From positions 682,001 through 746,000 of the forward strand of contig NZ_JQMO01000003.1 of the NCBI RefSeq assembly GCF_000744785.1: a stretch of DNA of 64,000 bases, given 5' to 3'. Under the pieces are notes generated by a model. The model worked only from the letters and a program-made list of their open reading frames with translations. It made no database searches and was not told the DNA's origin. The position numbers and the translations under genes are program-made. Origin of the DNA: Kitasatospora azatica KCTC 9699. Its GTDB lineage: Bacteria > Actinomycetota > Actinomycetes > Streptomycetales > Streptomycetaceae. This document shows, piece after piece, positions 49,694 to 57,662 of the stretch. Each line of letters starts with the position of its first letter. Position 1 is the stretch's first letter.

Positions 49694-51343
49694 TCAGTGG
49701 TGCGAGGCCTGGACGCAGCGGAAGCTGCTCGCGGCGCCCGGATCGCCGTGACCGGTGTAGCGGGAGACCATCGGGTAGCGGCACACGTCGCGGGCGACGG
49801 TCTGGCCGGTGGCGGTGGGCAGGTTGGCGTGCAGCACGTTCGGGGCCTGGCCGTGCTCGACCCAGGCGGTCAGAGCGGCCAGGTCGTCGACACTGCCGCT
49901 GTTCAGGCCGCAGTGCGCGACGCCGGGGGCGAGGAAGACGCGGTAGAAGTCGTCGACCTTCTTGGTACCGCCCATCAGGGCGTCGACGCGCTTGCGGTAG
50001 TCGACGGTTCCCGCGGTGGGGATCAGTTGGTCGGCGTCGCCCTGCCAGGTGATCAGCTTGCCGCCGGCGTTGCGGAACGCGGAGAGGTCCGCGTCGCGGG
50101 TGCCGATGACCGAGTCGTACTCGGCGCGGGCCTTGTGGAAGATCTCGTCGAACTGCGCGTAGCTGAGGTTCGCGGTGTTGAACGAGGGCTGCTTCTCCAC
50201 GAAATTGGCGACCCACTGGGCCGGGACGAGGAACGGCGAGCCGGTGGTGACGCCGTTCGCATCGGTCTTGCTGGCCGCCAGGTAGGAGAAGTCGGCGCCG
50301 ATCGGCAGGCCGTACCACAGCCGCTTGCCGTTCGTGTCGCGCGGACCGTCCCAGATCTTGCGGACCACGTCGGCATCGGCGGCGGTGATCGTGTACTCCT
50401 TGCCGTCGCAGACCACCTTGGTGCCGATCAGGCGGCGCGGGTCGAAGTCGCAGCGGTTCGGGTCGCCGATCAGGCCGTCCACCGCGCCGTCGAGCTTGTC
50501 GCAGGCCTTCAGCGCGGCCTGGTTGAAGGCGTCGAACTCGCACGTGGTCGGGTAGGTGTGTTCCTGGTTCATCACCACCTGCGGCCAGAGGGTGGCCACC
50601 TCGAACTGGTTCCAGTTGACGGCGGGGGCGTCGGCGTTGATGCCGTTGAAGTCGGTGGGGTACTTCTGGGCCTCCAGGTAGCCTTGGCGCCCGCCGGTGG
50701 AGCAGCCGTTGAAGTAGGAGTAGGACGCGGCGTGGCCGTAGACGGCGCCGACGACCTGCTTGCCGACGATCGCCATCTCGTGGACCGAGCGCGAGGCGAA
50801 GTCCTGCAGCAGCGCGGTGTTGATCCGGCCCTGGGCGTTCAGCGCCCAGCTGCTGTCCAGGCCGCTGGTGCCCACGCCGGCGTCGGTGGTGGCGGCCGCG
50901 TAGCCCTGCTTGACCGCCGCGGCCACCGAGCCGATGTTCCCGGCGGCGTAGGCGGCGCCGCCGGCCGCCTGGAAGCGGCCGTTCCAACCGGCCTGCGGCA
51001 GCCAGACCTGCACCTTGGCGTGGTCGTTCGCGCCCGGGTGGGTCAGCGTGACCGTCACCTCGCAGTGCGCCGGGACGTCGGGGACGGGGTAGCCGCCCAA
51101 CGGGGGCGTACCGGGTACCTGGAACGTGCCCGCCGGGACGGCCGTCGCGGTCACCGACTCCACCGCGGTGCCGTCCGGCGCCGACGGCTGGAACGGGGTG
51201 CAGGCGAACGGAGCGGGGCCGGCGGCGGCGGCCAGGATCGCGGTGGGCACCGGACCGGCCGACGCGCTCACCGGTGCGTAGACGACACCGGCCGCCGCCA
51301 GCGAGACACCGGCCGCCACGAAGGTCAGAAGCCGTCGTTTCAT
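49694..51343 (-). CDS. Secreted tannase/feruloyl esterase family hydrolase
   Basis: 549 residues. Signal peptide MKRRLLTFVAAGVSLAAAGV to about residue 35. The tannase/FaeB-type alpha/beta hydrolase domain has YFNGCSTGGRQGYLEAQ (nucleophile Ser in GCSTGG), the Asp in WQGDADQLIP and His in LAPGVAHCGLN; the CS-D-HC pattern with neighbouring Cys pairing is the family hallmark. Such enzymes release hydroxycinnamates or gallate from plant polymers, or degrade aromatic polyesters. ATG 51343 has GAGGAG about seven bases upstream. A hydrolase-motif copy lies 67-83 bp upstream. Confidence 0.92.
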   Translation of the reverse strand: MKRRLLTFVAAGVSLAAAGVVYAPVSASAGPVPTAILAAAAGPAPFACTPFQPSAPDGTAVESVTATAVPAGTFQVPGTPPLGGYPVPDVPAHCEVTVTLTHPGANDHAKVQVWLPQAGWNGRFQAAGGAAYAAGNIGSVAAAVKQGYAAATTDAGVGTSGLDSSWALNAQGRINTALLQDFASRSVHEMAIVGKQVVGAVYGHAASYSYFNGCSTGGRQGYLEAQKYPTDFNGINADAPAVNWNQFEVATLWPQVVMNQEHTYPTTCEFDAFNQAALKACDKLDGAVDGLIGDPNRCDFDPRRLIGTKVVCDGKEYTITAADADVVRKIWDGPRDTNGKRLWYGLPIGADFSYLAASKTDANGVTTGSPFLVPAQWVANFVEKQPSFNTANLSYAQFDEIFHKARAEYDSVIGTRDADLSAFRNAGGKLITWQGDADQLIPTAGTVDYRKRVDALMGGTKKVDDFYRVFLAPGVAHCGLNSGSVDDLAALTAWVEHGQAPNVLHANLPTATGQTVARDVCRYPMVSRYTGHGDPGAASSFRCVQASHH

Positions 51344-51409
51344 GATCTCTCCTCGGATTCGGGATTCGGGGATGGCGAGATCACTCTCGTCGGCACACCG
51401 GGTCGGGCA

Positions 51410-51426
51410 CATCAGTCAGCTGACGC
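51410..51426 (-). promoter_or_regulatory. Hydrolase motif copy (site H4)
   Basis: Minus strand GCGTCAGCTGACTGATG, 67-83 bp before ATG 51343 of the tannase-family gene. Confidence 0.65.
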
Positions 51427-51471
51427 TGAGTCGGGAACGCCGCGGGCAGCGCCCTGACGGCAGCAGGCTTG

Positions 51472-51488
51472 AAGTCACATGACCGATG
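51472..51488 (+). promoter_or_regulatory. Hydrolase motif copy (site H5)
   Basis: AAGTCACATGACCGATG, 72-88 bp before ATG 51560. Together with H4 it serves a divergent pair. Confidence 0.62.
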
Positions 51489-51559
51489 TGGCCGGGACGA
51501 GCCGCGGGCGACAGTGAAGGCCACCAAGTCCACTTGTTCTCATCCCAGGAGCGTGGCCC

Positions 51560-52411
51560 ATGTCGAACATTGAGAACGGTCGCAAGCGGCGGTTCATCGC
51601 GGCGACGGCCGCTGCGGTCGGCACCACCGTGGCGATCGGCGCCCTCGCCCTCACCGGCACCGCCGACGCGGCGACCACCCCGGCGGCGGCCGACCGCGGC
51701 GCGAAGCCGACCGTCGTCCTGGAACACGGCGCGTTCGCCGACGCCTCCAGCTGGGACGGCGTCATCGCCAAGCTGCGCCGCGACGGCTACCCGGTGGTGG
51801 CCGCCGCCAACCCGCTGCGCGGCCCGGCCTCCGACGCCGCCGCGCTGCGCAGCCTCGTCGACCACATCAAGGGCCCCGTCGTCCTCGTCGGCCACTCCTA
51901 CGGCGGCTCGGTCATCAGCGAGGCCGCCGTCGGCGAGCCGCGGGTCAAGGCCCTCGTCTACGTCGCCGCGTTCCTGCCCGCGCCGGGCGAGTCCGCGCTG
52001 CAGCTGACCAACCAGTTCCCCGGCTCCACCCTGCCCGGCACGCTGGACCCGGTGCCGTACGCGTTCGCCGACGGCAGCACGGGCACCGACCTGTACATCC
52101 AGCAGGACAAGTTCCGGGCCCAGTTCGCCGCCGACGTCCCGGCCGGCCAGGCCGCGCTGGCGGCCGCGACGCAACGGCCGATCGCCCAGGCCGCACTGAC
52201 CGAGAAGGCCACCGCCGCCGCCTGGCAGACCGTCCCCAGCTGGGACATCATCACCACCCAGGACCTCAACATCCCGCCCGCCGCCCAGCGGTTCATGGCC
52301 GAGCGCGCCCACGCCCACACCACCGAGGTCGCCGCGTCCCACTCCGTCGCGGTGTCCCACCCCGACCTGGTGGCCGGCGTCATCGAGAAGGCCGCCCGCG
52401 CCACCCGCTGA
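51560..52411 (+). CDS. Secreted alpha/beta hydrolase
   Basis: 283 residues. A basic N-terminus (NGRKRRFIAATAAAVGTTVA) and hydrophobic core with an ADAAT cleavage region show export. The hydrolase domain starts VVLEHGAFADASSWDGVIAK, has the nucleophile elbow LVGHSYGGSVISEA and a late His in AASHSVAVSHPD, of the group related to salicylate esterase/hydroxynitrile lyase-like proteins. Substrate unknown. CAGGAG lies about nine bases before ATG 51560. It is divergent from the tannase gene; both carry the shared motif, so they are likely induced together. Confidence 0.9.
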   Translation: MSNIENGRKRRFIAATAAAVGTTVAIGALALTGTADAATTPAAADRGAKPTVVLEHGAFADASSWDGVIAKLRRDGYPVVAAANPLRGPASDAAALRSLVDHIKGPVVLVGHSYGGSVISEAAVGEPRVKALVYVAAFLPAPGESALQLTNQFPGSTLPGTLDPVPYAFADGSTGTDLYIQQDKFRAQFAADVPAGQAALAAATQRPIAQAALTEKATAAAWQTVPSWDIITTQDLNIPPAAQRFMAERAHAHTTEVAASHSVAVSHPDLVAGVIEKAARATR

Positions 52412-52512
52412 CCACCCGCTGACCACCCGTCATACTCCGGTCGCCGAACAGCGGCCCCCTGAAAGCCGGGAGGGCGGACCCCGTCCACGCCCTCCGCCCT
52501 CTCGGCTCGTCC

Positions 52513-52638
52513 CGCCGCGAAAATCCCTTCGTCGTGATCAGCCACGGCGCGCGGTTCCTGGACGCGATCAAGGTGGAGCGGCGCCTGGAGCTCAGTGACG
52601 GGCGGCTGGGCCGGCCGGGAGCAGGGCCCCGAACCTGA
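52513..52638 (+). pseudogene. 3' remnant of an ABC-F ATPase gene
   Basis: Codons for NPFVVISHGARFLDAIKVER, then RLELSDGRLG, end at TGA 52636-52638. This matches the very end of ABC-F proteins (VVVTHDRRFLDAI..RRLELSDGRL), after the Walker B region. The ATPase cores are missing. It overlaps the end of the opposite-strand gene 52592-52963 by 47 bases. Confidence 0.6.
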
Positions 52639-52963
52639 GTCCCCCGTGCCGCTCGGTGACCAGGGCGCGGTACCGATGCCGTCGCCACCCCCGGCATCGC
52701 GTGCCCACGCTGATCCACCACCCCCGGTCGGGCCGTTCGTGGAAGTCGAGGGCGACAAGGTCCAGTCCGCGGCCGAGTGCCGCCCCGCACGTGTCGCAGG
52801 TGCTTCGGCCTGCGACGAACTCATACGTCTGCCGGGTGATCCACAGATCGACCTCGGCCGGCTCGGAACCGGGCCTCGGCAGCGGACACCCTGGCAACGG
52901 GCACCCTGGCAGCGACGATCCGTAAAGCACCGAGCACAACGCCTCGAACATCATCCAGTCCAT
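52592..52963 (-). CDS. Hypothetical protein with a CxxC pair
   Basis: 123 residues from MDWMMFEALCSVLYG. A repeated LPGCPLPGCPLPR stretch (about 18-30) precedes a domain VDLWITRQTYEFVAGRSTCD, TCGAALGRGLDLVALDFHERPDRG and WWISVGTRCRGWRRHRY. The CDTCG and later Cys could form a small zinc site. Not recognised. The start is ATG 52963; GGGAGA lies about 11 bases upstream. Its 3' end overlaps the ABC-F remnant. It lies 96 bases downstream of the LuxR-type pseudogene on the same strand. Confidence 0.5.
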   Translation of the reverse strand: MDWMMFEALCSVLYGSSLPGCPLPGCPLPRPGSEPAEVDLWITRQTYEFVAGRSTCDTCGAALGRGLDLVALDFHERPDRGWWISVGTRCRGWRRHRYRALVTERHGGLRFGALLPAGPAARH

Positions 52964-53059
52964 GACGCCACGGTCTCCCGGCGGCCCGCGTCTCGAACCC
53001 GTGGGAAACCCTGGCGGCAAGGCACCAGGGGGTCACTCCCGCGGATCGTCCGACGGCGG

Positions 53060-55779
53060 TCATCGATCGGAGATGGCGCCGGCGATCTCGCGACGGGAGG
53101 AGACCCCCAACTTGGTGAAGACCTTGCGCAGGTGCCACTCGACCGTGCGAGGGCTGAGGAACAACTGCGCGCCGATCTCCGCGTTCGGGTGCCCGGTGGC
53201 CGCGAGCCGGGCTATCTGTGCCTCCTGCGGAGTCAGGACCGGCGGGCCGGGGGTCCGCTTGCGGACGGTCTCGCCGGTGGCGAGCAGCTCTCGCCGGGCC
53301 CGCTCGGCGAACGCCTCCATGCCCATTTCCGCTGCCGCCTGGTGCGCCGTGCGCAGTTCGGTGCGGGCCTGGGCCCGCCGGTTCTGGCGGCGCAGCCACT
53401 CGCCGAGCAGCAGTCGGGTCCGAGCCTCGAACACGCCGAGGCCGCCCCGGGCGAAGTGGTCGACGGCCTCGCGGTAGCGGTCTTCGGCCTGCTCGGGTGC
53501 TCCGGTCAGGGCGTCGGCGGCCGCCTGCGCGCCCAGGGCCCAGGGGGTACCGGCCCGGCCCCAGTCGGCCAGCCGCTCACGCGCTCGGGCTGCCACGGCC
53601 GGGTCGCCGGCCCGGGTCGCGGCCTCGACCAGTTCGCTGCACGTCCAGTGGTGCACGACGAGGTCCTGGTACTCAGCGCCCCGGAGCGCCGCTTCCATCG
53701 CGAGCGAGTAGTTGCCCAGCCCGTTGTGGAGCACCGCCCGCGCACACGCCGCCATGGCGGTGAGCCGGCCCAGGCCGCGCTGCTCGCCATCCCGTTCCAT
53801 CGCCTCGATCAGTTCCAGGGCCGGTCGCTCCCGTCCCCGGTACGCGCTGATCAGGGCGGTCGTGACCATCCGCGTCGCTACGCCGGCGGGTTCCTCGATG
53901 GCCGCGGCCTCGGCCAGCAGGTCCCAGGCTTCGGAGAAACGCCCCGCATAGCCCAGCGAGGCCGCCCGGTAGGGCAACGCCGTCGAGAGGATCGACAGCG
54001 TGCCCGTCGTCCGGGCGAACCGGACCGCCCGGTCGGTGATGTCCAACCAGGCCTGGAGATCGCCGAGTTCCACGGCTGCGTTCGCGGCCGGCCACAGGAC
54101 GGCCAGGTCCTCGTCGTCGGTGAGGGCGCGCAGCGCCCGCGCCAGCAGCGGGAAGGCGGCGGCCGGCCCGTCCATGGTCCAGGCGACCAGGGCGCGGAGG
54201 AAGACTCCTGCCGTCTCGTCGCCGGGCGGCAGGCCGCGAGCGGCCTCGGCGGCTCGCCGCAGTCCGCCTGCGTCGTGCCGGCCGGCCCAGATGGCCGCGC
54301 CGAACGCCGCGAGGTAGGTCTCCCGCGCGGCGGCCGGGTCGAGGTCCCTGAGCCGGCCCGCCGCGTCGAGCAACGGCTGCACCGCGCCGAACCCCGAGTT
54401 GGTCATGGCTGACGCCTTGGCCCGCAGCCGACCGGCGTTGGCCTGCTGCAGCGGGTCCAGCGGCCCGAGTTCGGCGGCGGCGAGCAGGTCGGGCACCCGG
54501 GCCGGCGCGCTCGCGGCGAGGTGCGCCCCGCGGCCGCCAGCGCGCGCCGCGCCCGCTCCTTCGGGTCGGGGGTGAGCGCGGCGGCACGTTCCAGGAAGGA
54601 GGCGGCGGCCGCCCGGCCGCCGCGCGCCAGGGCCCGGTCGGCGGAGCGCTCCAGCGCGGCGGCGACCTGCTCGTCCGGCCCGACTGCGGCGTGGGCCTGG
54701 TGCCAGGCCCGCCGGTCGGGGTCGCGCTCGGCGTCGGTGGCCTCGGCCAGGGCGTGGTGGGCCGCACGTAGGGCGGCGGCATCCGCGCCGCGCCAGACGG
54801 CCGACCGCACCAGCGGGTGCCGGAACCTCACCGGGGCTCCCAGGGTGATCAGATCCGCGGCCTCGGCCGGTGCCGCGGCCTCGAGCCCGATGCCCAGCAG
54901 GCGCAGCGCGTGCCACAACAGCGGTCCGTCGCCGACCGGTTCGACCGCCGCGACCAGCAGCAGGGCGCGGGTGTCGGCCGGCAGCGCGTCGACCCGCCGG
55001 CGGAAGCCGTCCTCGACCCTGGTCGCCAGCGGGCCGGAGCCGGGCCCTCCGAAGCCGAACGCCAGCTCCGCCGGTGACAGGTCCCGGGGCAACTCCAGCA
55101 GGGCGAGCGGGTTCCCGCCGGTCTCGGCGACGATCCGGTCCCGCACCCGGGCATCGACCGGCCCCGGCAGCACGCTGTCGAGCAGCGCCCTGGCATCGGC
55201 GTCGGCCAGCCCGCGCAGGGGAAGCTCCGGCAGACCGGAGAAGCCCTCCTCCTTCCGCCCGCCGGTGGTCCGCTCGGCGAAGACCAACGCCACCGATTCG
55301 GCGTCCAGCCGACGCCCGACGAACGCCAGGATCCGCTGGGACATCAGGTCCAGCCACTGCGCGTCGTCGACCAGGCACACCAACGGGGACCGGGCCGCCG
55401 CCTCGGCGAAGAGACCGAGGACAGCGATCCCGACCAGCAGCATCTCGGGCGGGTTCCCCGCGCTCACGCCGAACGCGACACGCAGCGCGTCCTGCTGCAC
55501 CGCCGGCAGTCGATCGAGGTGCGACAGCAACGGGGCGCACAGGCGTTGCAGGGCCGAGTAGGCGAAATCGGACTCGGCCTCGACGCCGGCCGCGCGTACG
55601 GTCTGGAGCTGCGCCGCCTGCCCGGCCAGATGGTCGAGCAGGGCCGATTTGCCGACGCCGGCCTCGCCGCGCAGCACCAGTACCCGACTGCGCCCGTCGC
55701 GCACCTCGCGCAGCAGCCGGTCCAGCACCTCCAACTCCCGGTTCCGCCCGAGTAGCTGGTGTTTCGCGTCCTGCGGCAT
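53060..55779 (-). pseudogene. Second LAL-type LuxR regulator gene with a frameshift
   Basis: About 906 codons in two frames. First frame from ATG 55779 (GGAGGT four bases upstream): LGRNRELEVLDRLL, Walker A LRGEAGVGKSALLDHLAG, Walker B LVCLVDDAQWLD, through DPKERARRALAAAG. At 54525-54528 a G-run on the coding strand appears one base short, and HLAASAPARVPDLLAAAELG continues in the other frame to the HTH LTPQEAQIARLAATGHPNAE...LFLSPRTVEWHLRKVFTKLG and the stop at 53060. Adding one G restores a normal full-length LAL protein. Either a recent pseudogene or a homopolymer sequencing error; everything else is intact. Confidence 0.85.
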
Positions 55780-55884
55780 GTCACCTCCGGCACGAGTTCC
55801 TCCCGGAGGAGCTACGCCCATCCTACGAACAGTGGGCCGGCTGAGCTGCATGGATTCGGTCACCTGGCCGCCAATGCCGGCTCG

Positions 55885-55901
55885 GCGCCAGCTGACTGAA
55901 C
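55885..55901 (+). promoter_or_regulatory. Weaker hydrolase motif copy (site H6)
   Basis: GCGCCAGCTGACTGAAC matches site H4 in 14 of 17 bases and lies about 106-122 bp before the start of the second LuxR gene. Confidence 0.4.
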
Positions 55902-55932
55902 AGCGGATCCGCAGGGGCTCCGCGTCACGGTG

Positions 55933-57597
55933 TCACGGCGCGAGCAGGGCGAGGTCCACGGCGTTGGCCATCGCCTGATAGCCGGCGTCGTTGGGGTGCA
56001 GGTGGTCTCCGCTGTCGTACGCGGGCTTGAGCGCCTGGGAGTTGCCGGGGTCCTGCGTCGCCTTGTCGAAGTCGATGACGCCGTCGAAGGCGCCACCGGT
56101 GCGGATCCACTCGTTGACGGCTTTTCGGACCTGCTCGCCGTAAGGCGTGTAGTAGCCGGCGCCGTTGTAGGGAAGGATCGTGCCGCCGAAGATCTTCACG
56201 CCGGCCGCGTTGGCCTTGTCGATCACCTTCAGCATGCCGTCCTCGAGGTCCGCGGCGGTCAGGGGGGTGGATCCGTTGGAGCCGGTGTTGCCGCCGATGT
56301 CGTTGATGCCCTCGAGCAGGATCACGTCCTTGACGTTGGGCTGGCCGAGCACGTCGTGGTCGAATCGGCTCACGAGGGAGGGGTTGGTGCCGCCGACGGC
56401 TGTCAGGACGCGGTTGGAGCCGATACCGGCCTCCACCACGCCGAGGGCGGGGCCGCTGGGGGCGGAGTTCATGCGCCGGGCGAGGTAGTCGGGCCAGCGG
56501 TGGTTGGCGTTCCAGGTGGAATGGGCGCCGTCGGTTATGGAGTCCCCGACGCACACCAGGGTTCCGGCGGCGGTCCGGGAGGTGACGTCGAGGCCCTCGA
56601 GGAAGTACCAGGATCCCCGCTGGTTCGGGTAGTTGCCGGTACCGTCGTCGGTGACGTGGTTGCCGGCGGTGGAGACCCAGGTGGTTTGCGCGGCCTCGGA
56701 GTGCCAGGTGGTGCCGGTGGGCGTGCCCGGCAGGTGGACGCTGACCAGCTGGTCCGCGTCCGCCGCCACCACCATCGGGATCGGGTCGCTGGAGAAGTCC
56801 TTCCCGGCGGGGATGGTGACGGAGGTGCTGCCGTTGAAGGTGGCGGTGTGGTGGGTGCCGGCGACGGCGGTGCCGGGGGTGCCGCTCTGCTGGGCGATGT
56901 CGACGGCATCGAAGGTCAGCGGTCCGGTGCCGTAGAGGTTGCTCAGTCGGATGCTGAGCATGGAACCTGCGACGGTGGTGTGCGCGACCATGCGGATGCT
57001 CTGGTTGGTGAAGGAAGGTCCGCCGTACATCAGGCCGGCCGCGTAGGTGCCGACCCGGGTGAGCTGGGTGAGCCTCCAGCGCTGGTTGGCGCTGCCGCCG
57101 TTGCTCGGCCACTGGATGATCGGGTTGGCATCGGCCGTCGACGACCTGGTGTCGTCGGCGAGCAGGCCGGTGGCCACGTTGGCAAGGGTGTAGGTGCCGG
57201 AGCCGTCGTTGACGGGCTGGATGTTCCACTGCTGGTCGGCGGTGCCGTTGCAGGGGTTCTGGACGAGCTGGGCGGAGGTCTGCGGGTTCGGGGCGGAGTT
57301 CAGACACAGGCCGCTCTTGGCGCTCCTGATGGTGTACGCCCCGGAGCTGGTCCGGGTCAGTAACCATTCCTGATTGGCGCCGTTGTTCGAGTGGTACTGG
57401 ATGACGGGCGCGCCGGGGGCGGTCGAGCCGAACTGAACGTCCATCAGCTCGTCGCTGCTCGCGGCGTTCGCCAGGGTGTAGACGTTGCCGGACACGGGGG
57501 CCGCCGTGGCCGCGTGGGCCGTAGCCGTGGTCCCGGCGAGAGCACAGGCCGCAAGGCCCAGGGCGACCGGAACGGCGAGGGGTCGGAAGGTTCGCAT
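55933..57597 (-). CDS. Secreted SGNH/GDSL esterase with N-terminal ricin-type lectin domain
   Basis: 554 residues. Signal peptide to about residue 29 (TTATAHAATA). A ricin B-type beta-trefoil (about 35-165) shows repeats with QEW and QW boxes (NNGANQEWLL, NGTADQQWNIQ, SANQRWRLTQ). A second beta domain leads to the SGNH hydrolase: TLVCVGDSITDGAHS (block I Ser), then LLEGINDIGGN (block III Asn) and the final SGDHLHPNDAGYQAM (Asp/His). Likely deacetylates plant polysaccharide to which the lectin binds. ATG 57597. The larger lectin gene lies 65 bases upstream on the same strand, so an operon is likely. Confidence 0.9.
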   Translation of the reverse strand: MRTFRPLAVPVALGLAACALAGTTATAHAATAAPVSGNVYTLANAASSDELMDVQFGSTAPGAPVIQYHSNNGANQEWLLTRTSSGAYTIRSAKSGLCLNSAPNPQTSAQLVQNPCNGTADQQWNIQPVNDGSGTYTLANVATGLLADDTRSSTADANPIIQWPSNGGSANQRWRLTQLTRVGTYAAGLMYGGPSFTNQSIRMVAHTTVAGSMLSIRLSNLYGTGPLTFDAVDIAQQSGTPGTAVAGTHHTATFNGSTSVTIPAGKDFSSDPIPMVVAADADQLVSVHLPGTPTGTTWHSEAAQTTWVSTAGNHVTDDGTGNYPNQRGSWYFLEGLDVTSRTAAGTLVCVGDSITDGAHSTWNANHRWPDYLARRMNSAPSGPALGVVEAGIGSNRVLTAVGGTNPSLVSRFDHDVLGQPNVKDVILLEGINDIGGNTGSNGSTPLTAADLEDGMLKVIDKANAAGVKIFGGTILPYNGAGYYTPYGEQVRKAVNEWIRTGGAFDGVIDFDKATQDPGNSQALKPAYDSGDHLHPNDAGYQAMANAVDLALLAP

Positions 57598-57662
57598 GGG
57601 CACTTCTTCCCTTGAGCATGTGTCGGACGAAGGGGGCGGGCGCAGGCGTGGTGGGCGGTCCC

